The notes under the pieces are model-generated. The model searched no databases and was not told where the DNA came from. It worked only from the letters and a program-made list of their open reading frames with translations. The position numbers and the translations under genes were made by a program. A stretch of 64,000 nt of DNA from Streptomyces thermolilacinus SPC6. Its GTDB lineage: Bacteria > Actinomycetota > Actinomycetes > Streptomycetales > Streptomycetaceae. The stretch is taken from contig NZ_ASHX02000001.1 of assembly GCF_000478605.2 (NCBI RefSeq), positions 3,697,895 to 3,761,894 on the forward strand, given 5' to 3'. How positions within the stretch are numbered: the stretch's first letter is position 1; each line of letters starts with the position of its first letter. Shown piece after piece: positions 43,572-52,041 of this stretch.

Positions 43572-44249
43572 ATGGCAACGGGTATGTTCCCCTCCATGAC
43601 GCTCCCTGCGCTCGACACCACCAAGTGGGTCCTGAGGATCGAAGTCATCCGGCAGGCAATCAAGACTCTCCAGGCTATGCACATCCATGAGAGTTTCGTG
43701 GTCTATATGCACGTGACCCGTCAGGGTGGGCGACTGGCGGGAAAAGGTCAACCTAAACAAGTTGTCGGCATAAGCCCCGACTGGCTTGGCGAAGTTCGAG
43801 AGTGGCTTGATGTGCCTGGTGGGCCTCCGTCGAAGCCTAACTTCCTCCCCTTTGCTTCACGCGGCAGTGATCCGGCTCGCTTTTGGAAGGGAGAGAATCT
43901 CGCAGGTCTATACGCCCCCTCGTCGCTTCGTTCGAAAAACAGTCTATTCGTAGGGCCAGACAAGACTTACGGGCTGCCACTTGCGGAAGATGGCGCTATC
44001 GATACTTCAAAGCTTAAAGAGAGCTTGCTAAATGGAGCCGCTGTCCCCGCGTGGGCCATCGGCGCATTCATCTATCGAAACCGCGGATTCACAGCCCCTT
44101 CAGAGCCCTCTGGAGTTAATCTACTAGAGGTTTTCAGGGATGATTTTTCCCTGACGCAAGAAGAGCAAATGCACGTCTTCGACTGGTCTCTACCGGATAG
44201 TGGACGATTTTTCGAGCTTTTCATTACCGAGGGTGAGAGTCATGAGTGA
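43572..44249 (+). CDS. Unknown protein, first gene of McrBC-like restriction module
   Basis: A 225-residue soluble protein of no family I recognise. It begins KWVLRIEVIRQAIKTLQ and has a central basic/aromatic part (KPNFLPFASRG...RFWKGENLAGLYAPSSLR). It overlaps the McrB-like gene by 8 bases, so the two are coupled. The AAA partner lacks the N-terminal DNA-binding domain of E. coli McrB, so this protein may supply target recognition, comparable to the third restriction gene of BsuMI-type systems. That role is inference. Alternative starts are ATG 43584 or 43596. G+C is clearly lower than in the host genes. Confidence 0.65.
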   Translation: MATGMFPSMTLPALDTTKWVLRIEVIRQAIKTLQAMHIHESFVVYMHVTRQGGRLAGKGQPKQVVGISPDWLGEVREWLDVPGGPPSKPNFLPFASRGSDPARFWKGENLAGLYAPSSLRSKNSLFVGPDKTYGLPLAEDGAIDTSKLKESLLNGAAVPAWAIGAFIYRNRGFTAPSEPSGVNLLEVFRDDFSLTQEEQMHVFDWSLPDSGRFFELFITEGESHE

Positions 44250-45177
44250 CATTGTACTGAGTGATCGAGTCAGGACTTTGGACGCCGAAACCCTGGAGGT
44301 TGGATACTCTAAGGCCGTTTCTCCGAAACGAGCAGCCAGCGTCCCGGATGCCCCACTGATTGACGTTACGGATCCCCAGCTGCAACGCCTTATGGGCCTA
44401 CTGCGTCGCTACTCCGGGGTTATCCTGTCCGGTCCGCCTGGGACCTCCAAGTCTTACTTGGCGGCAGCCACAGGGAAAGCAATGACTCAGGGCAATCCTG
44501 ATCGTCTTGCCTTCGCACAGTTCCACGCGTCATACCAGTACGAGGACTTCATGGAGGGCTATCGACCGTTGGAAGGTGGGGGGTTCACTCGTTCGGAGGG
44601 CGTCTTTCTGAAACTCTGCACTAAGGCGAATGGCGATCCTAAAAACGATTATGTAATGGTGATCGATGAAATCTCGCGCGGTGACGCTGGTCGAGTATTT
44701 GGTGAGGCGCTTACATATGTAGAGCGTTCGAAGCGCGGTATGCCATTCGCTTTGCCTTCCGGTGCGATTAGCACTATTCCTCCGAACATCTACATAGTTG
44801 CCACGATGAATCCCTTGGATCGAGGTGTTGACGAGGTGGATGCAGCGTTCGAGCGGAGGTTTGCTAAAGTCAGCCTCCTTCCAGATGCCGATCTACTCAG
44901 CCAGCGTCTTATTGCAAATGAAGTCGAGGAAAGTTTGCGTGAGCGCATTGTCGCATGGTTCAAACGCATCAACGGCCACGCGAAGTCAGCACCAGTAGCC
45001 GCCCTGGGACACACGTATTTCTGGGATGTCACAGATCACTCTACGGCTCGAGACGCATGGGAATATCAGCTTCAATACCACGTTCATCGTGCATTCCGCT
45101 ATGATGAAAAAACGCGGGATAGCTTGGTGGAGGCCTGGATGGAAATTTTCACTGAGACAGGATCGAGGGCTGAGTAG
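44242..45177 (+). CDS. McrB-like AAA+ ATPase/GTPase
   Basis: A 311-residue AAA+ motor with Walker A GPPGTSKS, Walker B YVMVIDEISRGD and sensor motif ATMNPLDRG, close to the MNTADR-type motif of McrB. Only ~60 residues precede the ATPase core, so the usual methyl-DNA-binding domain is missing. It would drive translocation or assembly of the restriction complex with the McrC-like nuclease encoded 3 bp downstream. GAGGGTGAGAGTC precedes the ATG. Confidence 0.88.
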   Translation: MSDIVLSDRVRTLDAETLEVGYSKAVSPKRAASVPDAPLIDVTDPQLQRLMGLLRRYSGVILSGPPGTSKSYLAAATGKAMTQGNPDRLAFAQFHASYQYEDFMEGYRPLEGGGFTRSEGVFLKLCTKANGDPKNDYVMVIDEISRGDAGRVFGEALTYVERSKRGMPFALPSGAISTIPPNIYIVATMNPLDRGVDEVDAAFERRFAKVSLLPDADLLSQRLIANEVEESLRERIVAWFKRINGHAKSAPVAALGHTYFWDVTDHSTARDAWEYQLQYHVHRAFRYDEKTRDSLVEAWMEIFTETGSRAE

Positions 45178-45180
45178 CAC

Positions 45181-46560
45181 GTGCCGATTCGCACAGCTTT
45201 TGAACACGGGGTGGTGAATTTGCATCCAGGGGACCTGATGACCGATCGAGGCGTCAGAATGCGTCAGGACGTATTAAGACGGGGATTCGTGGAATGGCGT
45301 TCCGTCGTGGCAAATAACCTGCCAAAAAACGCCACTGAAGAAGTGATGGTCGAGCGCAAACTCTATGCGAAAGGGGTAATTGGCCTTGTCCCGCTAGCCG
45401 GGAATCTGTCAGTACTTGTGCAGCCGAGATTCCCGGCCAGTGTGACACACATGGTTAGTGTCTGCGAGTGGCCCACCATTGCGCTGGACGTCGTGCGCCA
45501 TTATGCGGAAGCCCCTGGAGTCGCAGAAGAATGGATGCTTGACCGACTCGTGGCAGATTTTCTGGCTTCTATGCGTGGGCTCCTTGCCCAGGGGCTCATG
45601 CGGGAGTACAAGCAACGTGAAGCTGTAACATCGACCTCAAAGGGGAGAATCCTATTGGGGCGTACGATACGAGAACAGGCCTCACGAGGTGTCGATTACC
45701 AAGTCAATATCTCCTACTTTGAAAAGACACAGACTACGCCGCCGAACCAAGCTCTTCTGGCTGCAGTGCAATGGGCCCTAGAATGGCTAGATGTGCGTCT
45801 TCAAGCCAGCCTTAGCAAAGACGTACAACAGGCTATCAGAGCAACGCGACGCGAAGCTGTCCGCCACCTGCATGCCCTGCGCTTCATCGAAGGGGATGTA
45901 GAACGACGATTCATGACAGACCCATACGTGCAGGGTTCACGTGACATTCCTGAGGCTCGCAGTGAGTATCGACGCGCCCTTCGACTTGCTGTAGCTCTTC
46001 TAGAACGTAAAGGATTTACTCTTGAGGGCAGTGAAGGGGTTTTCGGCCTCTCATCACTCCTTCTGTCGACTGATGATTTGTTCGAGGAATACGTACGTCG
46101 CCGCCTGCGCCAGTACACGGCCGGCCTTGAGGTGCTCGATGGCAACGCTCTCAACCCTGCTCGAAAACTCTTCGAGTCAGCTGAGGTACCTGCCGATGTA
46201 ACGGTAGTGGAAAGGCTCGGGATTGGGTCTAATAAAGTCCAGCCTGACATCCTGATAGAGGATGGCGGTCAGACTCTTCTGATCGCCGACGTCAAATACC
46301 AAGCTGTTTCGAACGGGCACGCTGACCGTCATGCGCTGGAACAGATAGTCACCTACGCTGAGCGATTGAAATGTACTGAGGTGATGACAGTTCACCCTTG
46401 TATGATTGATCAGCCACCGGGGCTGGTGCTATCGGGTCGCATTGGGGCCGTCCGGGTATGGCAATACCGCATCTCCCTCGCGCAGGACCCTGACGCCGGA
46501 ATGAAGGAAATGGCTAGAGCTGTGGAGGCCTTGTGTCGCCTAAAAGAGAGCGCTGAGTGA
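45181..46560 (+). CDS. McrC-like restriction nuclease subunit
   Basis: A 459-residue McrC-family protein with an N-terminal barrel-like region and a C-terminal PD-(D/E)xK nuclease core, visible as VQPDILIEDGGQTLLIADVKYQ. It cleaves DNA as partner of the McrB-like ATPase. GTG 45181 lies three bases after the upstream stop; ATG 45238, with AGGGGACCTG before it, is an alternative. The 3' end overlaps the convergent methyltransferase gene by 21 bp. Codon use is visibly less GC-biased than in the host. Confidence 0.85.
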   Translation: MPIRTAFEHGVVNLHPGDLMTDRGVRMRQDVLRRGFVEWRSVVANNLPKNATEEVMVERKLYAKGVIGLVPLAGNLSVLVQPRFPASVTHMVSVCEWPTIALDVVRHYAEAPGVAEEWMLDRLVADFLASMRGLLAQGLMREYKQREAVTSTSKGRILLGRTIREQASRGVDYQVNISYFEKTQTTPPNQALLAAVQWALEWLDVRLQASLSKDVQQAIRATRREAVRHLHALRFIEGDVERRFMTDPYVQGSRDIPEARSEYRRALRLAVALLERKGFTLEGSEGVFGLSSLLLSTDDLFEEYVRRRLRQYTAGLEVLDGNALNPARKLFESAEVPADVTVVERLGIGSNKVQPDILIEDGGQTLLIADVKYQAVSNGHADRHALEQIVTYAERLKCTEVMTVHPCMIDQPPGLVLSGRIGAVRVWQYRISLAQDPDAGMKEMARAVEALCRLKESAE

Positions 46561-47670
46561 CGAGCCGTCAACAAGCGGCTTAAGGTCGACTCCAATGGCG
46601 TCTCGTCCCATTTCGATAGCCACCTTCGCGGTCGTGCCAGTCCCCACAAAAGGATCCAGCACTGCCCCTCGCGCGGCACTGTTGTGACCGCAGTCGGTCC
46701 ACCCTACGGTTTCACGCTTGGCGAAGGTGAACTCTCGGAAGTAGCCGCCCAGTGCTGCTTTCGCCTCCGCAGCCAACCGTTGCACCTCCTGACTGTTCCT
46801 CCCCGTGCCGTTCTGAAACTTCGTAGCTTTACCGACGTCGCTAACGCCTGTTGCCTGAATGGCCCGGATGTGCTCTGGCGTGAGGTTGTGTTGCTTGGCT
46901 AGTTCCATAGCGCGACGTGCTTGCGGGCGTGATGGGTCCAATTGGTCGGTACGCTCCGTCACGCGCCTGCGAGGCTTTCCGCATACGAGGCAGACTTGAG
47001 GCGGGCAGGCGAGACTGATGGCTCGCCGTACAATTTCGCGTGGATAGGGTGCCAGGTGCGCCGACATGTCGCGCTCCGGCTCTATCATCCACACGTCGCC
47101 AGGATTGGCTGCGACGCCCAAATGCTCTTGGTACGCCTGAAGATCGTAATAGTACGTTGGCTTATATGTTAGGTGAATGATGTATTCGTGCCGATTGGCG
47201 AGCCGATTCTTGGCAGGCTCGGGCATGCCGCCCGTTTTGGCCCAAATGATGCGGTTTCGAATCGACCAGCCGGCGTCGACTGCTGCCGCCTCGATGCGGC
47301 CAGGAATTCCGACAAGGGACCTTTTAAAGTAAGTGTCGCCAATGTTCATGAAGACGGATCCGGTGGGTCGAAGAACTCGTCGCCACTCGGTCAAGCAATC
47401 CATGATTGATGAGACGAATCCCTCCGGAGTGGACTCCAGGCCGATCTGATCGGGGTGCCCATAGTCGCGCTTCTGCCAGTAGGGCGGGGAAGTCACGACA
47501 ACATCTACCGAGTTGGCCTCCAACCCGGTCTCTCTTGCGTCGCCAGTCACTACGCGAGTACTGGGTGCAGGAAGTTTGCTTGACCAGGAATCAAGATCGC
47601 TCACACCTGCCAAGCCGAGGTTCGTCCCGTTATCGACAGCTCGGTCCTGAGTCCTGACCGGTTCTTGCAC
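46540..47670 (-). CDS. DNA methyltransferase (N4-cytosine or N6-adenine, beta class)
   Basis: A 376-residue site-specific DNA methyltransferase. Catalytic motif IV TSPPY (60-64) comes before SAM motif I DPFVGTGTT (about 339-347), the order of beta-class enzymes. A Cys-rich insert (CPPQVCLVCGKP ... WTDCGH) may bind zinc and is common in phage and element methylases. AGGAGGAGAACG precedes the GTG. Convergent with the McrBC-like genes, it is probably the protective partner of that module. The target sequence is unknown. Confidence 0.9.
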   Translation of the reverse strand: MQEPVRTQDRAVDNGTNLGLAGVSDLDSWSSKLPAPSTRVVTGDARETGLEANSVDVVVTSPPYWQKRDYGHPDQIGLESTPEGFVSSIMDCLTEWRRVLRPTGSVFMNIGDTYFKRSLVGIPGRIEAAAVDAGWSIRNRIIWAKTGGMPEPAKNRLANRHEYIIHLTYKPTYYYDLQAYQEHLGVAANPGDVWMIEPERDMSAHLAPYPREIVRRAISLACPPQVCLVCGKPRRRVTERTDQLDPSRPQARRAMELAKQHNLTPEHIRAIQATGVSDVGKATKFQNGTGRNSQEVQRLAAEAKAALGGYFREFTFAKRETVGWTDCGHNSAARGAVLDPFVGTGTTAKVAIEMGRDAIGVDLKPLVDGSSLSALF

Positions 47671-48226
47671 CGTTCTCCTCCTGTATGCGCGCTGAGACTG
47701 CAGGCGGTGCCTAGTCTGGCACGCAGGTGTGACGATACCTCGACGATCGATGTCCTCGGAGCCGTAGCCTATTCGCCTTGGAATGGTGTCAAGCGTTGCG
47801 GCGCCGCCTCGGGGGTGATCTAAATCACGGCTCATGTCTAGCAGCTTGCGAACTACAAGGTCGGCGGAGCGGGTTTGGCCGGTGGCCTGCCCGGTCTGGG
47901 GTCGAGCATGACCAGGGGGCCGTACGCTGGTTGGCAACTCGGGCAGGCTTTGGACCTGCCCGCAATGTGCACGAGTGGCCCCCTGGTCTTGCTCGACGCG
48001 GGACCCGGACCGGGGAGGTGGCTAAAGCCGTGGAGCCGACCGACCGCAGCCACGACGTACCTCTTCTCCGGCGCTAGGTGGCTGATTGCTCAGTGCGCGG
48101 CACGGGCGCCGGCCGGGCTGGAGCGGGGCGGAGACAGGAGCGCAGGCCCGGCCGGGGGCCGGGCCGCACGCGGGGAGCGGAGCGAGCCGCCTTGAACCCG
48201 TAGAGAAAGTTGTAACTCAGTAGGGC
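47671..48226. other. 556-bp non-coding region with large nested hairpin
   Basis: It separates the restriction cargo from the element backbone. No gene is supported. It contains a 21-bp near-perfect inverted repeat enclosing a second 8-bp hairpin (47901-47997). It could be a transfer or replication cis-site, or a structured RNA. Confidence 0.55.
47901..47997. repeat. Nested inverted repeats
   Basis: Outer arms 47901-47921 and 47977-47997 are complementary over 21 bp with one mismatch. Inner arms 47940-47947 and 47955-47962 are perfect 8-mers with a 7-nt loop. The whole 97-bp unit could fold as a single cruciform-like or RNA structure. Function unknown. Confidence 0.75.
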
Positions 48227-48469
48227 TCAGGTGCCGGTTGGCCTGTCCGGCGCTCTGGTTGCTGTGATCCTGCGTGCTTGTTCGGCTGCGCGCTGAAGTG
48301 CCTGGGCCACCTGGTCGGCGTCGTCGGCGGTCAGCAGGATCTCCTGTGCCGAAAGGATCGAGAGTCTGACGGTGCCGTCGTGCAGGTGTAGGGCTACGTC
48401 GACTTTTGTGCCGTGGCCTGCTGCGTCATGGACTTCGTCCAGGGCCGGGTCGCTTGCGAACGCGCTCAT
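48227..48469 (-). CDS. Small hypothetical protein in AICE
   Basis: An 80-residue acidic protein with no recognised family. It has a predicted beta hairpin (VDVALHLHDGTVRLSILSAQEILLTADDADQ) and a C-terminal helix. The ATG overlaps the DUF1152 stop as ATGA, so it is co-translated with that gene. Confidence 0.65.
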   Translation of the reverse strand: MSAFASDPALDEVHDAAGHGTKVDVALHLHDGTVRLSILSAQEILLTADDADQVAQALQRAAEQARRITATRAPDRPTGT

Positions 48470-49554
48470 GCTCCGATGCTCCACAGCGGGGCGTCGTACT
48501 GGCCGGGTCGGCTGTGGATGAGGAGCCGGCGAAGCTCGTCGCGCTGGGAGCCGCCGAGGTTCAGGGCCTCAGTGATGCGACGGAACGTCGTGTGGGTGAC
48601 TCCGCGGGTTCGGGCCTCGTTCTGGAACTGGTCGAGCCGAGACAGTACGTCGTCGGGGTCCGGCTTCGTCGGTGGCCGCGCGGTGAGCCATGCCGCCTTG
48701 TTGCGTTCGTAGTCGATCTCCGAGAAGCCGCAGATCTCGCGGCTGTACGCCTCGGCCTCGTCCAGGGTGGCGGTCGTCATGACGGCGCGGGCCAGGCTGT
48801 TGCGGCTCACCGCGTCGTCCAGGTCGACTTCGTGGACCGTGGGCCCCTCGTCGGTGAGGGGTACGGGAAGGCCGGCGTCGCGCACCTCGCAGATGCCGCG
48901 AGCTCCTCGGGCTGTGGCGGCGAGCATGGCGGTGGCCTCTGAAGGGTGCCACTCCAGGATGCCGCCGACTGCCTCCGCCTCCTTGGCCGTGAAGGTGTGG
49001 ACGAGAGGACCGAGCAGGGAACGCAAAGCGGCGGCGGAGATTTCGCCGTCCAGCCCGGGGCCTGCCACCAGGAGACGGATCGGGGCGTTGATCCGGCAGC
49101 AGGCGGCGAGGGTGAGGGCGTCGGCGAGTGGGCTCTTGAGCGTGGGTTCATCGCCCTGGGCGAGGATGTCGCCGCCGACATCGAGCAGATCGATCGATGC
49201 CGGTGCCAGGTGGGACACCAGCTCTTCGAGTTGGCGGGTGATGCCCTCGGCGCCGTGGTGCGGGTCGAGCAGGGCCAGCGTGTGCGGAAGCTCTGCCGCG
49301 AGTCGGGGGAGTGTGGAGCCTGCCGGGGCGATCGGCTGGGCCTCGGCCGGCACCGACCAGACGGACTGAGTGACGGGTTCGAGTCCCGTGAAGCTGTCGG
49401 CTCCTCGTGGTCCCGGGAGCGGGTCGACCAGGAGGCGGTCCCATGCGTACGTGAGGATCACCGCCTGGTCCTCGTCGCCGTAGAGGGCGGCGTGAAGCAT
49501 GGCGGCGGCGACCGCGTCGCCCCCTCCTCCTGCTGCGACGATCAACCGCATCAT
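48466..49554 (-). CDS. DUF1152 protein
   Basis: A 362-residue protein beginning MRLIVAAGGGGDAVAAAML, the Gly-rich start of DUF1152, a family of unknown function. The fold looks Rossmann-like at the N-terminus. It is divergent from the GntR repressor gene and shares its operator region, so it is probably under KorSA-like control. The start is ATG 49554 or 49551. Confidence 0.8.
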   Translation of the reverse strand: MMRLIVAAGGGGDAVAAAMLHAALYGDEDQAVILTYAWDRLLVDPLPGPRGADSFTGLEPVTQSVWSVPAEAQPIAPAGSTLPRLAAELPHTLALLDPHHGAEGITRQLEELVSHLAPASIDLLDVGGDILAQGDEPTLKSPLADALTLAACCRINAPIRLLVAGPGLDGEISAAALRSLLGPLVHTFTAKEAEAVGGILEWHPSEATAMLAATARGARGICEVRDAGLPVPLTDEGPTVHEVDLDDAVSRNSLARAVMTTATLDEAEAYSREICGFSEIDYERNKAAWLTARPPTKPDPDDVLSRLDQFQNEARTRGVTHTTFRRITEALNLGGSQRDELRRLLIHSRPGQYDAPLWSIGA

Positions 49555-49580
49555 GCGCTCAGGGTACGGGTTCACGGGTT

Positions 49581-49618
49581 GGCCACTCACCCTATAGTGG
49601 CCAAAGGTCATAGCCACT
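49581..49618. promoter_or_regulatory. Divergent promoter/operator for GntR repressor (AGTGGC-type)
   Basis: It contains GGCCACT-N8-AGTGGCC (49581-49602), a possible -10 TATAGT at 49593-49598 and a further AGCCACT at 49612-49618. The half-site AGTGGC is the same as in two perfect palindromes after the GntR gene, arguing for autoregulation. Confidence 0.65.
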
Positions 49619-49639
49619 TGGACGAGGGAAGGAGGGGAG

Positions 49640-50380
49640 ATGCCGCAGATCGAAGAGGCCCAGCCGAAGTATCTCCAGATCGCCCACTACATCCGTGACC
49701 AGATCCTTCGAGGGGACCTGCGGCCGGGAGACGAGGTTCCCTCGGAACGGCAGCTCGCCGCGGACTGGAAGGTGTCCCGGCCCACGGCCGCACGGTCGTT
49801 GGAGGCGCTGAGCCATCAGGGCTTGGTCGAGAAGCGTCAGGGCTCGGGGACGTACGTACGCAGTCTCGAAGTGAACCGCCGAGCACGCGAGTTGTATGGA
49901 CGCGCACGACAGACCGGGAAGATCTACACGCCCGGGGAGTACGCGGTGATCACTTCGGCCGGTTGGCTGGAGGCTCCGGATCACGTCGCCGAGGCGCTGG
50001 GGCTGGTGAAGGATCGCCGAGCCGTGCACCGCCGGCGCGTGACCAACAACCAGGACGGCCCGATCACGCTGTCCACTTCGTGGTTCACTCCGGACGTCGG
50101 TCAACGGGCGCCCAAGCTCATGGATCCCGAGCGGATCCAGGAAGGGACGCTCATGTACGTGGAGCGGATGACCGGGCGGCAAGGCAGCTATGCCGAGGAC
50201 CGTATGTGCGCTCGGGCCGCCACGGACGAGGAGGCGGCCGACCTGCGGTTGGAGCCGGGATCCGCGGTCCTCGTCGTCCATCACGTCGTCTTCGACCTCC
50301 AGGACCGCCCTCTGGAGTTCGCCGAAGCCACCTACCCGCCGCACCGCTGGGCGTTCGAGCAGGGCTACCCATTGACCTGA
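49640..50380 (+). CDS. GntR/UTRA repressor (KorSA-like)
   Basis: A 246-residue regulator with an N-terminal winged helix (residues 8-75, VPSERQLAADWKVSRPTAARSLEAL) and a C-terminal UTRA effector domain. In pSAM2, the GntR protein KorSA represses the pra activator gene and thereby transfer and excision. GGGAAGGAGGGGAG precedes the ATG. AGTGGC-type palindromes flank the gene on both sides. Confidence 0.88.
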   Translation: MPQIEEAQPKYLQIAHYIRDQILRGDLRPGDEVPSERQLAADWKVSRPTAARSLEALSHQGLVEKRQGSGTYVRSLEVNRRARELYGRARQTGKIYTPGEYAVITSAGWLEAPDHVAEALGLVKDRRAVHRRRVTNNQDGPITLSTSWFTPDVGQRAPKLMDPERIQEGTLMYVERMTGRQGSYAEDRMCARAATDEEAADLRLEPGSAVLVVHHVVFDLQDRPLEFAEATYPPHRWAFEQGYPLT

Positions 50381-50417
50381 CGGCTCGCCAGTTGAGGCGA
50401 ACGGCTTGCGCCCTCCA

Positions 50418-50458
50418 AGTGGCTAATGCCACTATCCACAAAGTGGCTAAGGCCACTT
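50418..50458. promoter_or_regulatory. Tandem GntR operators
   Basis: Two perfect palindromes are AGTGGC-TAAT-GCCACT at 50418-50433 and AAGTGGC-TAAG-GCCACTT at 50441-50458. They share the half-site of the divergent operator upstream of the GntR gene and lie just before the small zinc-knuckle gene, so they probably control that downstream unit. Confidence 0.75.
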
Positions 50459-50478
50459 AGGGGAGAAGGGAGCGCGGC

Positions 50479-50652
50479 GTGACGAGTCGGCGGTCGGTGC
50501 GGGACACGCGGTTAGCTTGCCGGGGGTGTCGGGGGCGCGGTTGGAAGCGCGTCGGCTCCCGGACGGCGCTGGCGCTCTCCACGGTCAACGACCGCAGCCG
50601 TGCCACGTCGAAGCGGCGCTGCCTCGACTGCGACGGCAGCGGCAAGGAGTGA
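50479..50652 (+). CDS. Small zinc-knuckle protein (DnaJ-like CxxCxGxG)
   Basis: A 57-residue protein with LACRGCRGRGWK near the start and CLDCDGSGKE at the end, giving two CxxC pairs that could bind one zinc. GTG start with GAAGGGAG before it, 20 bp after the tandem operators. It lies 6 bp before the next gene, so it is probably cotranscribed. Similar tiny proteins occur in Streptomyces mobile elements; function unknown. Confidence 0.65.
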   Translation: MTSRRSVRDTRLACRGCRGRGWKRVGSRTALALSTVNDRSRATSKRRCLDCDGSGKE

Positions 50653-50658
50653 GCACGC

Positions 50659-51096
50659 ATGGCTTACACGATCGACCGTTACCCCTGCGGGGACTCGCCG
50701 CGGCTCGGAGCGATGACCTTGTATCCGGAGCCTGAATCCGTGCCCCGCGCCCGGCGCTGGTTCCGGAAGTTCATCGCTCCGTACGATCCGGCCTGCTCGG
50801 TCGACGACTGCGCACTGATGATCTCGGAGCTGGTGACCAACGCCATCCGCTACGGGAAATCGGATGAGCCCTGGCTGGTTCGGGTCGAGTGGTACCGCGA
50901 AGGGGATTCGCTCCGCGTCGACGTACACAACCCGGGCTTCCCGGCGAACGTGCGGCTGCGGCACCCGGAGGCGGACGACGCCCACGGGCGGGGGCTGCTC
51001 CTGGTCGACTCCCTCGCCGACTCCTGGCGCTCCGGGCCCAGCTGCTTCGGTGGAACGGTCGTCTCCTTCGTGGTCGCCGATGCCTGGCCGGCGTGA
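50659..51096 (+). CDS. ATP-binding protein (HATPase_c, anti-sigma/RsbW-like)
   Basis: A 145-residue GHKL-type ATPase domain protein with N-box ISELVTNAIRYG and G-box DDAHGRGLLLVDSL. Such proteins in Streptomyces often act as serine kinases or anti-sigma factors. Its role in this element is unknown. It is preceded by the zinc-knuckle gene in the same unit. Confidence 0.85.
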   Translation: MAYTIDRYPCGDSPRLGAMTLYPEPESVPRARRWFRKFIAPYDPACSVDDCALMISELVTNAIRYGKSDEPWLVRVEWYREGDSLRVDVHNPGFPANVRLRHPEADDAHGRGLLLVDSLADSWRSGPSCFGGTVVSFVVADAWPA

Positions 51097-51185
51097 TGGG
51101 ATAGCCCACCTTTTCTACTGCCACCCTGGATCTGTCGCTAGGCTGGTTGACCAGTTGACTTGGCCAATCCCGACGGGCGGCGTTC

Positions 51186-51914
51186 ATGGCGTATGAAGTG
51201 GAGCCACCGAAGTACGTGCGCCTCGCGCAGACGCTTCAGCGGCGCATCGAGGACGGCACGTACGCGCCTGGCACCCGCGTGCCGAGCGAGAACCAGTTGG
51301 TGCAGGCGTTCGGGATGTCCCGCCCGACCGTCGTGCGGGCCCTGGAGCTGTTGAAGCGGGACGGGTGGCTCGAGTCCCGGCAGGGGTACGGCACGATCGT
51401 CCGCGGTCGCCCGGAGGTCGTCGAGCAGAAGGACCGGCGGGGGCGTGAGGCGCTGGAGCGTGACGAGTCGCAGGGTGCGGGCCGGCTGATCGAAGTCGGG
51501 CACGTACCGGTCCCGGCTCGGGTCGCCTCGGCACTCGGTCTGCCGAAGAGGGCCGAAGTCCTCATGCGCCGCTTCCTGGTCGAAGAGGACGGCGAAGCTG
51601 TCGAGCTGGTCTCGTCGTACTTCCCCGCCAACATGGTGGAAGGCACTGAGCTGGGGGCCAGTGAGCCCTTGAACGGTAGCCCCCGTGAACACCTCGAAGC
51701 GCGGAGGAAAGTCCGCTTCGACCATGTGACCGAGCGGGTCTCCGCCCGGCTGCCCGAAGCTCTTGAGGCCGAGCTGCTGGACCTGCCGGACGGCGTCCCC
51801 GTGCTGAGCGTCCTGGTCATCGCGTGTGACGCCTCCGGCCGAGCCCTGCAGGTCGCTGACGTGCTCCTGCCTGCCGACCGGCAGGAACTCGAAGACACCT
51901 ACCGTCTGGGCTGA
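51186..51914 (+). CDS. GntR/UTRA transcriptional regulator (second)
   Basis: A 242-residue regulator with winged helix PKYVRLAQTLQRRIEDG...VPSENQLVQAFGMSRPTVVRALELL and a UTRA domain. It shares architecture with the first GntR protein but uses different DNA sites, since TTGAC/GTCAA-type repeats lie on both sides of it. It probably represses the transfer operon starting at 52042. Confidence 0.87.
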   Translation: MAYEVEPPKYVRLAQTLQRRIEDGTYAPGTRVPSENQLVQAFGMSRPTVVRALELLKRDGWLESRQGYGTIVRGRPEVVEQKDRRGREALERDESQGAGRLIEVGHVPVPARVASALGLPKRAEVLMRRFLVEEDGEAVELVSSYFPANMVEGTELGASEPLNGSPREHLEARRKVRFDHVTERVSARLPEALEAELLDLPDGVPVLSVLVIACDASGRALQVADVLLPADRQELEDTYRLG

Positions 51915-51947
51915 GCATCGTCCAAGGGGTGAGGGCCCTGAGATAGC

Positions 51948-52011
51948 AACTTGACAAGTCAACCTGGCATCCCTAGCTTCGAACTTGCTAAGTCAACTTG
52001 TCAGGTTGGCG
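51948..52011. promoter_or_regulatory. Cluster of AACTTG-type operator repeats before transfer operon
   Basis: Copies are AACTTGACAAGTCAAC at 51948-51963, AACTTGCTAAGTCAAC at 51982-51997, and an overlapping AACTTGTCAGGTTGGC at 51996-52011. A related AGTTGACTTGGCCAA lies before the GntR gene near 51154. They probably bind the second GntR repressor and control the operon from 52042. Confidence 0.65.
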
Positions 52012-52041
52012 AGTTGATCGACCCCAGAAGGAGCAATCCCT

